Origin: Aphelocoma coerulescens
Taxonomy: Eukaryota; Chordata; Aves; Passeriformes; Corvidae
Direction: 5' to 3'
Assembly (NCBI RefSeq): GCF_041296385.1
Contig: NC_091018.1
Coordinates: 2,859,501 to 2,923,500 of the forward strand
DNA: 64,000 bases
Made by a program: the position numbers and the translations under genes. The number at the start of each line of letters is the position of its first letter. Position 1 is the first letter of the stretch. Positions 39,401 through 50,125 of the stretch are shown here, one piece after another. Under the pieces are notes generated by a model, which was not told the origin of the DNA, searched no databases, and saw only the letters and a program-made list of their open reading frames with translations.

Positions 39401-40734
39401 CTAGTGAAAGAATCATAGCACTAAAACTCAAAACCGTACTTTTCATATTTGTATCCTAACCTCCAAGCCACCAAGAGTCATTTTCTCACATATTGAGAAT
39501 CCAGTACATTCTCAGAAGGGAAGACAAATCTTCCAAAAACCAAATAATGTGGCAGATTGAAATCCTTAGAGCCTGGCTATCTTTCAGAGCAAGAGATGCT
39601 GGGATAGGCAGATATCTGCAGTTCCAGTCTGTGCAACAGTTACTGCCTATAACCTCTGCTAACTGAATGTGTGGTCAGTGGTGTGCACACCCTCGTGCCC
39701 CTTTACCTCCACACGCAAACAAAATACATACAGAGACAGATATAAACACTCACAGTGCATGGAAACATCACTAGGAACCGTGTAACTCTCGGAATTCCTG
39801 CTTAGATTTCTTTGAAAAAAGTGTAGACAAAAGAAATGTTCTGCTAAAGAGTATGAGGTTTTCAAAGAGGCACATTTCTTCTTGCAAATCTTACGTGTGG
39901 GTAAGTTATTTAAGTCCTAAACTGTGAAAAATACCAGTCTCCGTAGATGCTTGATGGTGTGCATGCATTAAGCAAACAGACCAGAGGTGTATTTAAAAAC
40001 AGTGCTTCTCCAGAAGGTATACAAAGATAATTGTCAAACAAAATTTATTTTAGAAATAGATAAATAAGACATAAAAGGAACAATGCTCAGTAATTCAATA
40101 TGAAAGCAAAAATATATATATTCAAATTATTTGTTAAAAAGATTTTACAAATGATACGTAAGACCAGGATACACCATAAATATATGTTTTATGGCAAAAT
40201 GTGAAATCACTGGCAAAGTGTAACAAAAAAAAACCCTGCAGCATTACAGTTTATGTTAAAAATATAATTCTATTTACATCACAAACCAGCTTTGTTCCTG
40301 ACAGCCCCCTACTGCCCTTCAGAAGTCCCCCACTCAATTAAACTCAGAAGGATTGAAATCCCCCAAAGTTCCTGAAGTGCCTCACTCGCTCTCAGGGGTG
40401 TTTGAGGTCGGGTGGGAGGGAGCTTTGGTAGACACAGAAATCCATAACAATTCCACGTGTTGGCAACACAGCACTGGATGCAGCCAGCTCGTCTGAGAGC
40501 CAGCCCTGGCTGCTGTGCTGGAGGGCTGGAAGCAGCCATGGGATCACTTAAATCTGGATCAGTTAAATCTAAAACTGGCAATACATAGAGAAGTTTTCTT
40601 TTTGCTCAGCCACACTGGAACTGACCCAAAGCAGGCTCGAGAGCTTTCCCTACAGACACAGCCTGCTGCTCAGGGGATGAGGCAATGAGCTCCAGGGAAA
40701 AGAGGGACTGTCTTGAGGAGTTTATACTGAGGTA

Positions 40735-40751
40735 ACTGCAATAATTGCAGT
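40735..40751. repeat. Near-perfect palindrome ACTGCAAT-A-ATTGCAGT
   Basis: Eight-base arms around a single A. The core TGCAATAATTGCA resembles paired C/EBP-like half sites. Role not shown. Confidence 0.7.
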
Positions 40752-42880
40752 CTGAACTGTGATTAATATGTTGATATTCCAAAGAAAATATAATGAGTTG
40801 TCAATTTCAAAAGTAACGTTTGGGCAGCTCAGGGATTTTTGCTCATAAGATACTCTGACTTCTAAGCAGTCAGAAAAAAAATATTTCTGTGGGTGAAAAC
40901 ATTTGAGAAACAGAGTTGGTTCTGAAACACATGTACCTAGCTTTGACTCAGGGTATTAATACTATTTAAAAAAAAATAGAAATTTTTGACTGGCATTCAT
41001 CACAGGAAAGTGTAGAAATTGATATCCAGCACACACACAGATTTGGTCAACAAACATTAGGCTTTCATGAGATTTTCATGAACCCATTCAACCATCAAGA
41101 GGATATCAGCTCTGAACAAGTTTTATACCAGTCTATGAAAATACAACTTTTTAAAAAGTGATACTTGGATGTAAGAGAACAAAAACTGAAACAGAAAAAA
41201 TGCATGAAACGGAGCCACTTAAGAGGTTGCTCGCTTTCCCTTTAGGGCATTTAGAAGATTATCATATTTGGCTGGGCTGACTCATGAGAGAACCAGAGGA
41301 GAGAGATTACTGATTTGGACCAACAAGCCATGTGATATACCTTTTATTTCATTGGTGTAACTTTAACAAATTTTAAAACCATCTTAGATTCTTTTATAAT
41401 TACTTATTGGTAGACTAGAATGATAGGACCAGTGTAATACTAGGAAAAAGTTAGAGTTTCAGCTAAGTTAAAAGCAAAGGAACTCAAAATGAAGTCTATT
41501 TTTCTCTGAAAGCACATAACTGGCACATCTGGTACAAGAAAAGTACTTATCAAAGGTTCTCTTCATACTCAATGTAACAAAGTAGGCACTTCTAGAGGGT
41601 ATGCAGTCCTAAAATCAAAATAACCTGCTTTAGTCTGTCTATGCCTTGTCACCACCAGAGAAAAAAAACTGAGAGCAACTACATGTTCACTTGAGATGAC
41701 TAAATTACATTATCTCCACTCAGTATCCCTTGAGTTTAAAAAAAAAAAAGTTTCAAGGTAAGCATTGCAGTTATTTGGTGCTTCTCTGAATCAAACATTA
41801 AATTTATGTATAGGGGTTTTCCCAAAAAGGAAATCCAACCTAATTCTCATAAGGAAAGACATCCAAAGACTCAAAGTAAAAACAGAAACTCAAAGTCTGT
41901 GAAATCATCCTGTCTGCCTGACAAAGCACTCTGAACAAGGCAGAAGGGTTGACACTCTTAAACATCACTGAATCATCCTACCCCCCACCTAGGAAGCACC
42001 TCCACAAACTGCAGCAGCAACAGGCAGGACCATGTTTGGGACACTGAACAGCCCTTCTGGGATTGGGAATGAACTTTACACTGGCTGAATTGTGGCATTG
42101 AGTCAATAAATGTCACTGCATGTTTGACCACTGAAGTGTTGGGGAATTTTAGTTTGAAGCATAAATGCTGCAAGGCTGTGATAAATAGGAACAGCAAAAC
42201 TGTCTCACAGGTACATGAACTTCTTCCCAAGAAAATTATTCCATCACCAGAAATGAAAATTTTTCCGTAACAGTCATAGCTATAATTATGCGATACAATA
42301 TGCTAAATTACAATACGTACTTCATTATTAATAGAATTTATTTTACAGATCAAATAGCCAAATACACATTTTTTTTTGAAAGAGCCAGATAGCAAATGTG
42401 GAGCAAACTATAGGCAACAGTCATGGTAGACATTCTGCAGTCCAAGAACTGAGGCAACGTGATTATTAAGTACAAGCCTATAAATATCTTTACATCAAAC
42501 ATACAGTAATGTGTAAGAATTCCATGTTGTAGTCTAATTCATGAATCATTAATAACTTTTTTTTTTTTAAAAGAAAGTTCTATATACTGTATACATCCCA
42601 GTTAAAAGCAGTGTCTGTATTTCACTTTATTCTAGCAAACTAATATTACACGTCTTCATACAAGTGCAGAACAGGGTTCTTTATACTCCTTTGCTTCCTA
42701 AGAGATTTCGCATTGCATATGAAGTTCTAATATTATAGATGATACATATTAAGCATTACTACCTAAAATGTGAGGCAATATACAAGAACTTGCAATCAAC
42801 CTTCAAACAAAGCTATGATTCTCAAGTTTTATTTTGTAAATGAGCAGTGCTAAATAACAAATGATAATATAAAAAACTTT

Positions 42881-42994
42881 AAGAAAAAAAAATCAACAAA
42901 AAACAAACAAAAAAGCCAACCAAACAAGAAAAAAAACTTTATAGAAGAATGATTGGGGGAAAAAACAAAAAAAAAAAACCAAAAAAACAACAGT
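42881..42994. repeat. A-rich low-complexity tract
   Basis: Long stretch of A with scattered C, G and T. Read on the minus strand it is U-rich with GUUUU motifs, as is common in 3' UTRs. Confidence 0.85.
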
Positions 42995-43008
42995 AGGCCA
43001 TTTCCACA

Positions 43009-43024
43009 CCCCCCCCCCCCCCCC
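43009..43024. repeat. Poly-C tract (C16)
   Basis: Uninterrupted run of 16 C close to the A-rich tract; poly-G on the minus strand. Such runs are rare in AT-rich DNA and prone to sequencing error. Confidence 0.92.
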
Positions 43025-43932
43025 TTGTGCTGGCTAGCAGTGAAAAAATTATGTATACTATTTCCTATTTTATGACACTGAAAATCAAGCCACTGGATTT
43101 ATGACTTTTTTTTTTTAAATAAAAATACTTCAAAAGGTTAAATGTTTGGCACCTGTTAAACAGATTATCTAGACTTCAGCAAGCAAAATGCAAATTAAAG
43201 TTTATTTTTAAAAATTATGTGAATGCTTTCCAGTTATTTAAAAGGTGACCATTTATTACAAAATGTTGTGGATAAGAAAGCATGAAGTTCTAGTTTTTCA
43301 CTACTACTATTGTGCCTAGAAAATGAGAAAGCAGTGACTTGATCAATTCTATTTATGATCCATAGCAGCAATATCATCATTAAAAAGATTATGGAATAGA
43401 TATAAATAACACTTAATTCTTAACATGTATAATGGTGCTATAAGTGACAACAACTCATTTGTTTTTCTTTTTAATGCAGGGAGTATAAAGAACTTTACAT
43501 TCTCTTTTTAACATATGAATAAAATTTATTGCTCCCTTTTAATATATTCATAGAAACAAAATTCCTAATTGTTTCAACTAAAATAAATAAGGAAAAAATC
43601 TGGGACAAGAAGATGATTACAAGCAAAATAAATTTACCATAATCACCAACTGTGAAGAAGGATGGGTCACATTACTTTTTTTCTTAGCAAAACTACATTA
43701 TAGAACACTATAGCACAACGTACTAAAATTTCTTTGTCTTTTCCTTTTAAAAAATTCTTGCCCTTGATACCTTTCAGTAGGGCAGCTTGAACAGTTCATC
43801 GTCACTTCCAAACCCCTCTGGAGATGAGGCGATAAATGTCTTCGGCAATCAGAGACAGGACAAAGGGCTTTCTCGTGCTATTTCCTTGTTCTCATATTTG
43901 CTGGCTTAACATCATTGAGTACACGTACGACT

Positions 43933-43967
43933 TCAGTACATAACATCAGCTGCGATGGCGTTCAGAG
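43933..43967 (-). other. Candidate alternative terminal exon, coding end (speculative)
   Basis: On the minus strand a strong acceptor (TTTCTCTGTTTGCCAG) is followed by a short open stretch. In one frame it reads LNAIAADVMY and then stops at 43933-43935; the other two frames stop within 2 or 7 codons. Direct splicing from the main exon donor (phase 0) would stop after one codon, so the 10-residue frame needs an intermediate exon. The stretch to about 43795 has 8 CpGs, more than its surroundings, and is followed by U-rich UTR-like sequence. I do not recognise the peptide. Confidence 0.25.
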
Positions 43968-46900
43968 CTGGCAAACAGAGAAACAGCATGAGAAAAGCCC
44001 TTTCCTGCAGCATTTTCACCATAAATTGTCACGTTTGCTTCCAAACCGCTACCAAATCTCTACCACGTCAGGCACTGTGTGGTCTGGGGTGTTCTAAGTA
44101 ACCAACCATTGCTGGTGTGTGTGTGTTCCCAGCACAGGCAAAGATCTCTACACACATAGCACAAATGCTGCAACAGAAGGAGCCACAGAAATAGCTTCTA
44201 TGGATATTATTCTAAGTTTCTTGCTCCTTTTTTTGCTTTATCCACTCAAACCCAAAGTGCTGTTGCAAGATTAGAGCTGACAGAATGCTGCTGCACTACC
44301 TACAACAGGTTCTACAGGGTTTTTGTGGACTTCATGCAAGAGCATCATTCCTAAAAGCATAAAATAATTTTTATTTGAAGAATTATTTTACATCTTTAAT
44401 CTACATTTATCATCAACGGGGTTAGTCCTAAAGATTCACAGAAATTAAGCCATTCTGATCAATTATTTCACAGAAAAGAAAGCACTATCAATACCACAGT
44501 CACCAAGACACCAGCCACTCACTGGTCAGGAAATTGCTATCAACTGCAGATTATTGAGTGCAATACCTTCTGGGAGAAAACAGGAAAATAATCAAGTGTG
44601 AAAATTAAACCACAGTTAAGTCAGACTTCATCGTTAGCAATAGTTTATAGCTAAGCAAGACATTTGAAATAACACAGTTGGGTCACAAGGAAGAAAGAGT
44701 AAATTTTTCAGTTATCCCACTGAAAAAAAATGATGTGAAATGCACTTAATGTTTGAAATATTATATTGCTTCTACCCCAAGGCAAGTGGCTGTTGAAGAG
44801 GGAGCTGTGTGTCATTCTGGCTTGCACAAAAATCACTCAGTTATTAATGCTGCAACCTCATTTACCAACTTCAGTATAAACTCAGTAAGGCCTTACTGGG
44901 GAAAAAAAATGTGTCTTTTTTGCTCGGGATTAGTTTGGGGTTTTTCTTGTCATATTCAAAACCTTTCACTATTTCCTCACACAAAACACAAATTTCTTTT
45001 TTACTCCTCCTCATGCTCTGTTTTTGCCTTCTACTATGAGGTAAAGGGGACACTTTCCAGATACCTTCCCCATGCTTTTCTAGTGAAAGGTATTAAAAGA
45101 AAACACCGAAGATTTTCTATGAGTTTTGCACAGAGGAAAAGCATTTTCTTGATCAGCTTTACTTCAGTAGTGATGCACATTTAAATAATTGCTTGCTAAC
45201 TTATTACTTGCACACTTTGACTCATACTTCAGTCAGAAATATCTTCAAATTTCATTTTTTTATGAAATGTATATACATGGCATCAGATCAGAACCACAAG
45301 CAAAATTACCAGTCAGAAAATTAAGGTAAAATAATGAGAATACTTAGAGTCATAGTAATCAATTTAGAAATGGCTTTTTGGAAGGGCTTATACCAACAGC
45401 TATTTAGCTAAAATTTAGGAGAAAATGTTCTTTGAGTGCAATTTACTCTGTATCTGTCAATGCAAAACACCAGTGTTATGTATATTTTACACCTCAGAAG
45501 CATCAGCCCTGCCTACTGATGATCACAGGATTCTAAATTAAACTCACTGTTATTACACAAAACAAAAAATCCTGCAGCTAAAGATTCACAGAACAGGTGA
45601 GTTTCAGAGCTATTATTTTCAGGAACAGTGCAATATTCCTTCAATTCACATCCTGAGCACACTGTTCTCATAGTGAGTGGGAAGCTATAATGACATTTCA
45701 CCACATTTTAAATCAGAAAACCAAATATCCCATAACTGTAATCAGGTCTAAGCAGGCAGTGATAGAATCACAGAACTGAGACAGTGGGGCCCCAAAATGC
45801 CATGTATTTTAAATGAGGTCTACTTCCCATTCAGATTTCTGTAAGGAGTGTAATGTTTATCTCCATCAGCTCCTAACAAACCAGTCCAGCAGAGACCCCG
45901 GTGTCCTCTGAAATGTCTATTCATAAGTGTGGGTAAATTCACAGATGACAGAATCCTGCCAACTGAACTCCACTAATGAAGACTTGCATTAGCAAACATG
46001 ACAAAAATCAATCTCCATGCCTGTTCCCTCCCTCAGCAGCTTCCCAGCATGGTACAGTGAACTGGCAGTGCAGCTGGATTCACTGACAGACCAGAGTCCA
46101 GCTGGACAGATGAGGGGAAACCCCTGCAAAAAGCAGAGAATCACAGACGAGGAGCACATTGCACCTTCCAGCTCCTCCAGTGGGAGAGGTGCTGCTTCAA
46201 GGGGCACTCACAGCTCCTCAGTAGCACCAAGGCAGAAAAAACTTGTTCTGAAGGTAAAGATAACAACCCAAAAGATCACAGGACCCTTCCTGGGTGACCA
46301 GCTGTAAATTTGAAAAGATTTCCCCTGTTCCTACAGTATTCATTCTACTATTTTCAAATGAAAGGCACATCTGAAATAGCATTCAGTAAAAGAAAGGGAC
46401 AAGAAGAAGGAGGATGCAAGGCAAGTTCTGATGAATCTTTGCAGCATTAACTTCTTTGAATCTAGCTGCCACAGATAAAACTGTGCTCTATAATTATGCG
46501 TGTTTTGACTAGACAGGCTGATACCTAGACAGGAATCTGAAACGTCTGAATGTTGTTTTAAAGAACATGAGCAAAGATTTCAGATTTTGAAATTGTGTTA
46601 CATTAAAATGAGACTAAAGAAAACTCCTCTCCCTTCTTTTCATCATTCCCATGCAAATGCAAAGAGAATTAGAAGATTTGTGTCAGTCTGGAGCACTTCA
46701 CACAGTTTGCTCCCACTGAGGTGAATGTCAAAAATAACTGAGCTTTTACAAAGCTTGCAGACAAATAAACTTTAAAGATGTTGTATGTTTCTGCACCAAA
46801 GAAAATTTCTGTGAGGCCCACGACTGCCAAAACAATGGAAACCTGATGACATGGAAAGTCAGTTTGATTTTGGAACACTCCAGATATCCTTATCTTGAAA

Positions 46901-49619
46901 AACCTTATTATGAATAAGCCCCTTCACAATTTATCACTTGGTAAAACTCCTTTAAAAGAATTATCTCTACTATATCCCCCAAAAAAGCATGCTACTCTGA
47001 AGGTCTATTGCCACGGGTATTGATTAACTCCTCCTGGGTAACTTCAGAATAATATCAGTACCTCTGCCCCTCGCCTTTTCTCACAAATAGAGCAAAATTT
47101 AACCTCTCTCGTAGGGGACGTTACATTAAGACCATACTTTCCCTCTTCAGTTTCCTGTAGTTTATGATTCAAAGTGTCCTCAGCTGCTTCAGGAGTCTCC
47201 AATTGCTTCCCCATAAAAATTTCAGCTGTTGCACTGCTGTATTTATTTGCCCACATGACCACTAAAGAGATATTTTGGGGATTTTTAGTAGAAAAACCTT
47301 TCCATCTTTGCTTGCATGCTTTTTGAGTATGACTGTTATAATGACTTTCTGTCATTTTATAGACCACTTAGACAAATTTAGCAGTAAAGCAAAGGCATAG
47401 TTTCCTTTCTTTAAAGACCTGAATCAATACCATTCAGACAGACACAAAATTTAGAGCTTCCAAAGAAAACATATATTTTTAGCTGTAACACAGTATTATT
47501 TCAAATATCTGAGTAGAAAGTCTTGCATGGACAAAACTAACAATAGCTGAGATGTGCAGCCTATAATAATATCAGTCCTCAAACTGAAGAGACACTTCAC
47601 AGTGAACAGAATCTTCTTCAGGCTCCTTCAGAGAACTTTTGCCTTGTAAAAGAGCTGCACTAAGGTAAAAGTGATAAATGATTCTATTTTCCCCTTACAT
47701 CAGGCATCTTATTTTCACTTTTCAAACTAGCACATCTCCCTTTAACTGAACTGACTGTCTTTCTGTTCTCCAGCTTGTCCCACAGTCTTCTGCAAATTCA
47801 GAGAGTGCCTGACACAAAATCATCCTGAACCACAGAAATCTGTTGGTCTCTGAGGCTGAAGGGTGGTGGGACAGCAGGACAAGTGGAGCACCATGCCTCA
47901 GGATTATTTGTATTTATATTTGTTTCTTTGTTTTACAGGCTAACAGAGACAACTCTCAGGTAGCCTGTCCTGAGACACCTTCCAAAGCCCACCACAGACA
48001 AAACTATCCAGGTTACAACACACAGAGCCAGGAGTGAGACTGATTTTAAAAGATCCATTGAGCTTTAAGAAATTCTTTACTCGTTTTTACTTATCATGAA
48101 ATATAATTTTCATTTCACAGTCCAACACAACACAAAGGGTTTCCTCTAGTGGCCTCTCTTGCTCAATTTATGTAAATAATGCATTAATGAAATTACTTAT
48201 ATATATATTTAAAAAAAAAAAAAGTGAATTCATGTGTTTGAAGGTAAACACTCTATCCAAATAAGTGTAAAGGGCCATTGTGATGATTAGTTACCCTTCC
48301 TCCACACAATGTTATCACTTTCATGCAGAAAAATATGCCTGAAATAAGGATAGCTGTAATTTTAACAAAATCAGTACAAATTGTAACAGTAATCTCTTTT
48401 CTTATCTATTCAGCATATATTCCTAACAACGTTAGGCGAAGCTCTATGAAGATAAGCTAATATCAGCTAGTGAGCATTAAAAAAAACCCACAGTTCTATT
48501 CTGCTTTTCCAGATAGGAACCCCTGTAACAGATAAAAAGAAATGCTCCTTTTCGCCAACCAACTTCTGCAGAAGAGAATTGCTTTCCATTCTGCTTTCTA
48601 GCTTTTTACTGCCATAGAAGGGACTTTGAGAGTCATGAGCTTTCTTTCTTTGTTAGCTGCATTACTGCATGACAAAGTGTGTTTCAGCAGACAGTGGCAG
48701 AACCTTTTTGACTCACAGGAACTGTACCAGAACTCCATTGAAAGAAATCACTTAGATCAGGCCTACAGAAATGCTGAAAACAGCACTGCCCTCTCCTCGG
48801 TGACGGGAGTTCAAACAGAGGAACAAACTGGCAAGAGGCTTTTCTAATATGTAATGTAACTTAACACATTGAAATATATTGAATAAAAAATGCTATACAT
48901 AGTGATATAGATTACCATACAAATTTGTGTTGGTAAAGGGAACAAAATATAATAAAATAAACAACAGAGCCTGAAATTTTTGAAGATATGATGACTGCAT
49001 TTAATGCAAAGCTTTTTTTATGCATGTTGTTATTATTACAGTTGTAGTAAAACAAACCTCCCAGAAAAAAATTCAGCTGGAGGAAGAACGTTAACAGTCA
49101 TGCTGAGGATTTGTTCCCAATGAATATATTGTTAAATGTATTATCAAGCTAAAATGTATTATCAATAATAAAATAAGCACTCTTGAAGTATGTGTAACTT
49201 TAACGATTAATTCCTTGACCAACTAAAGCTTAACTAGAAAACTATCCCCACTGAAAACTTTGTGATACTTGTGAAGAAAGAGAAGTAAACAGAAAAACAG
49301 AAAAGTTTTATTAAACTGCTCAGAATATGGATAAACACTAGATTCTAGCTCCAGTGACTTAAAGCTTTTCTGTAGAGTCTTGAAGAATAGGGGTACTTTA
49401 GTTCTCAATTTATTTTTAATATTAAGCTGAGGATTCTTTAGGTATTTCCTTTGTTGTACTGCATTTCTATGAAGCTAATACCTAGTTTATCAGGCAGAGC
49501 AGCAAATAAGTGAGATCAATTACGCTGATGCTTCTAATTTTTCCCTAACTTTGCCTGTCAGCTGTGTCATTCCACCAGATTTAATGCTCCTTCCAGTCTG
49601 AAAATGGCACTGAAACTCT
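43968..49619. other. Non-coding stretch, no exon recognised
   Basis: The longest open frames (143 codons at 44753-45184 plus; 107 codons at 47044-47367 minus; 96 codons at 46017-46307 plus) have no known domain. I looked for the conserved delta-protocadherin tail peptides (around EIWIHPQPQ and RRVTF) on the minus strand by eye and did not find them. Confidence 0.5.
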
Positions 49620-49850
49620 CGGAGGAAAATCCTCGCCCGCTTCTTGTGAGACCTTGAAGCAAAGCTACGCCCAAATGAAGGCTGCAATTCCAGACTCCAT
49701 TAAGATTAAGAACCACTTCTGAGCTCCTGTAAAGCTTTATTGCTTTCCACCTGGCCTGGATCGCTTCGATCCTCGAGCACAGCAGACTGGAGAGGACAGT
49801 CCCACCGCCCTCCGAGCCTCCCGAGCTGCTCGAGGTCCCGCGGCGAGGCG
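49620..49850. promoter_or_regulatory. Small CpG-rich cluster just 3' of the protocadherin exon
   Basis: About 15 CpG dinucleotides occur in 231 bases, 11 of them within 49761-49850, in surroundings that are otherwise AT-rich and nearly free of CpG. It lies within or beside the putative 3' UTR of the read-through isoform. It could be a small CpG island acting as an alternative or antisense promoter, or a conserved structured UTR segment. No TATA box or clear coding potential decides between these. Confidence 0.45.
49736..49741 (-). terminator. Candidate polyadenylation signal AATAAA for the short isoform
   Basis: A canonical AATAAA on the minus strand lies about 370 bases 3' of the read-through stop codon, followed by moderately G/U-containing sequence. 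It would give a short 3' UTR for an intron-retention transcript. AATAAA is frequent by chance in AT-rich DNA, so the support is positional only. Confidence 0.35.
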
Positions 49851-50107
49851 GGAAGTGCCATGCTGCCATCTGCAGTCAGGATACCACCAGAGGGATCTCT
49901 GCCTGCTCAGCCTCCTCACAGACAACACTCTTTTCCTCTCTCATTTTCTCCCTTACCACTGAGGAAGCTTGAATTGTTTACTTTGCAACACCTCAGTGGA
50001 ATATGAACTTGCAGACTTTTGCTCCTTGCAGGAGAATTTATCTTGCAGCACTTCAAACTAGAGTTATAGGATTGGCAAAGTAAGGAGGGAAGAAGGAAGA
50101 AAGCACC

Positions 50108-50122
50108 TTAAAATTCCATTAC
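50108..50122 (-). CDS. PCDH11X: Read-through C-terminus of protocadherin-11 (VMEF stop)
   Basis: If the donor at 50122-50121 is not used, the reading frame continues for four codons (V M E F) and ends at TAA (50108-50110). This would give a short cytoplasmic tail that keeps CM1 and CM2 but lacks CM3. Human PCDH11X/Y has, to my knowledge, short isoforms made by read-through at the equivalent place with a different short tail. That the short form is made here is inference; the stop and frame are seen directly. Confidence 0.5.
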   Translation of the reverse strand, partial: VMEF

Positions 50123-50125
50123 CTG
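50115..50125 (-). other. Splice donor of the protocadherin main exon
   Basis: The last codon CAG (Q of HTRQ) is followed by GTAATG, a good match to the vertebrate donor consensus. The exon therefore ends at 50123 in phase 0. In PCDH9, as I recall it, the same HTRQ position also precedes a change of exon, which supports the placement. Confidence 0.75.

Larger units (their letters stand above)
33029..40000. other. AT-rich non-coding stretch
   Basis: Apart from the T28 tract and the probable old CR1 end near 36365-36425, no exon, RNA gene or known repeat is recognised. Confidence 0.55.
40001..43932 (-). other. AT-rich stretch resembling a 3' UTR on the minus strand (speculative)
   Basis: This stretch contains several minus-strand AATAAA signals (for example near 40046, 42338 and 43506), U-rich tracts when read on the minus strand, and no recognisable interspersed repeat. 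It directly follows the candidate terminal exon at 43967-43933. It may instead be ordinary intron. Confidence 0.25.

Noticed and set aside
44753..45184. 143-codon plus-strand frame
   Set aside because: Rich in F, S and Y as expected from AT-rich DNA; no recognised domain.
45764..45800. Possible CR1 start (GAATCACAGAA) on the minus strand
   Set aside because: Only about 12 bases match; the following sequence does not follow the CR1 consensus.
46017..46307. 96-codon plus-strand frame with a serine run
   Set aside because: Looks somewhat protein-like, but no family is recognised and the opposite strand is equally open.
47044..47367. 107-codon minus-strand frame as a protocadherin tail exon
   Set aside because: It lacks the RRVTF or EIWIHPQPQ tail peptides and no suitable phase-0 acceptor was found in front of it.
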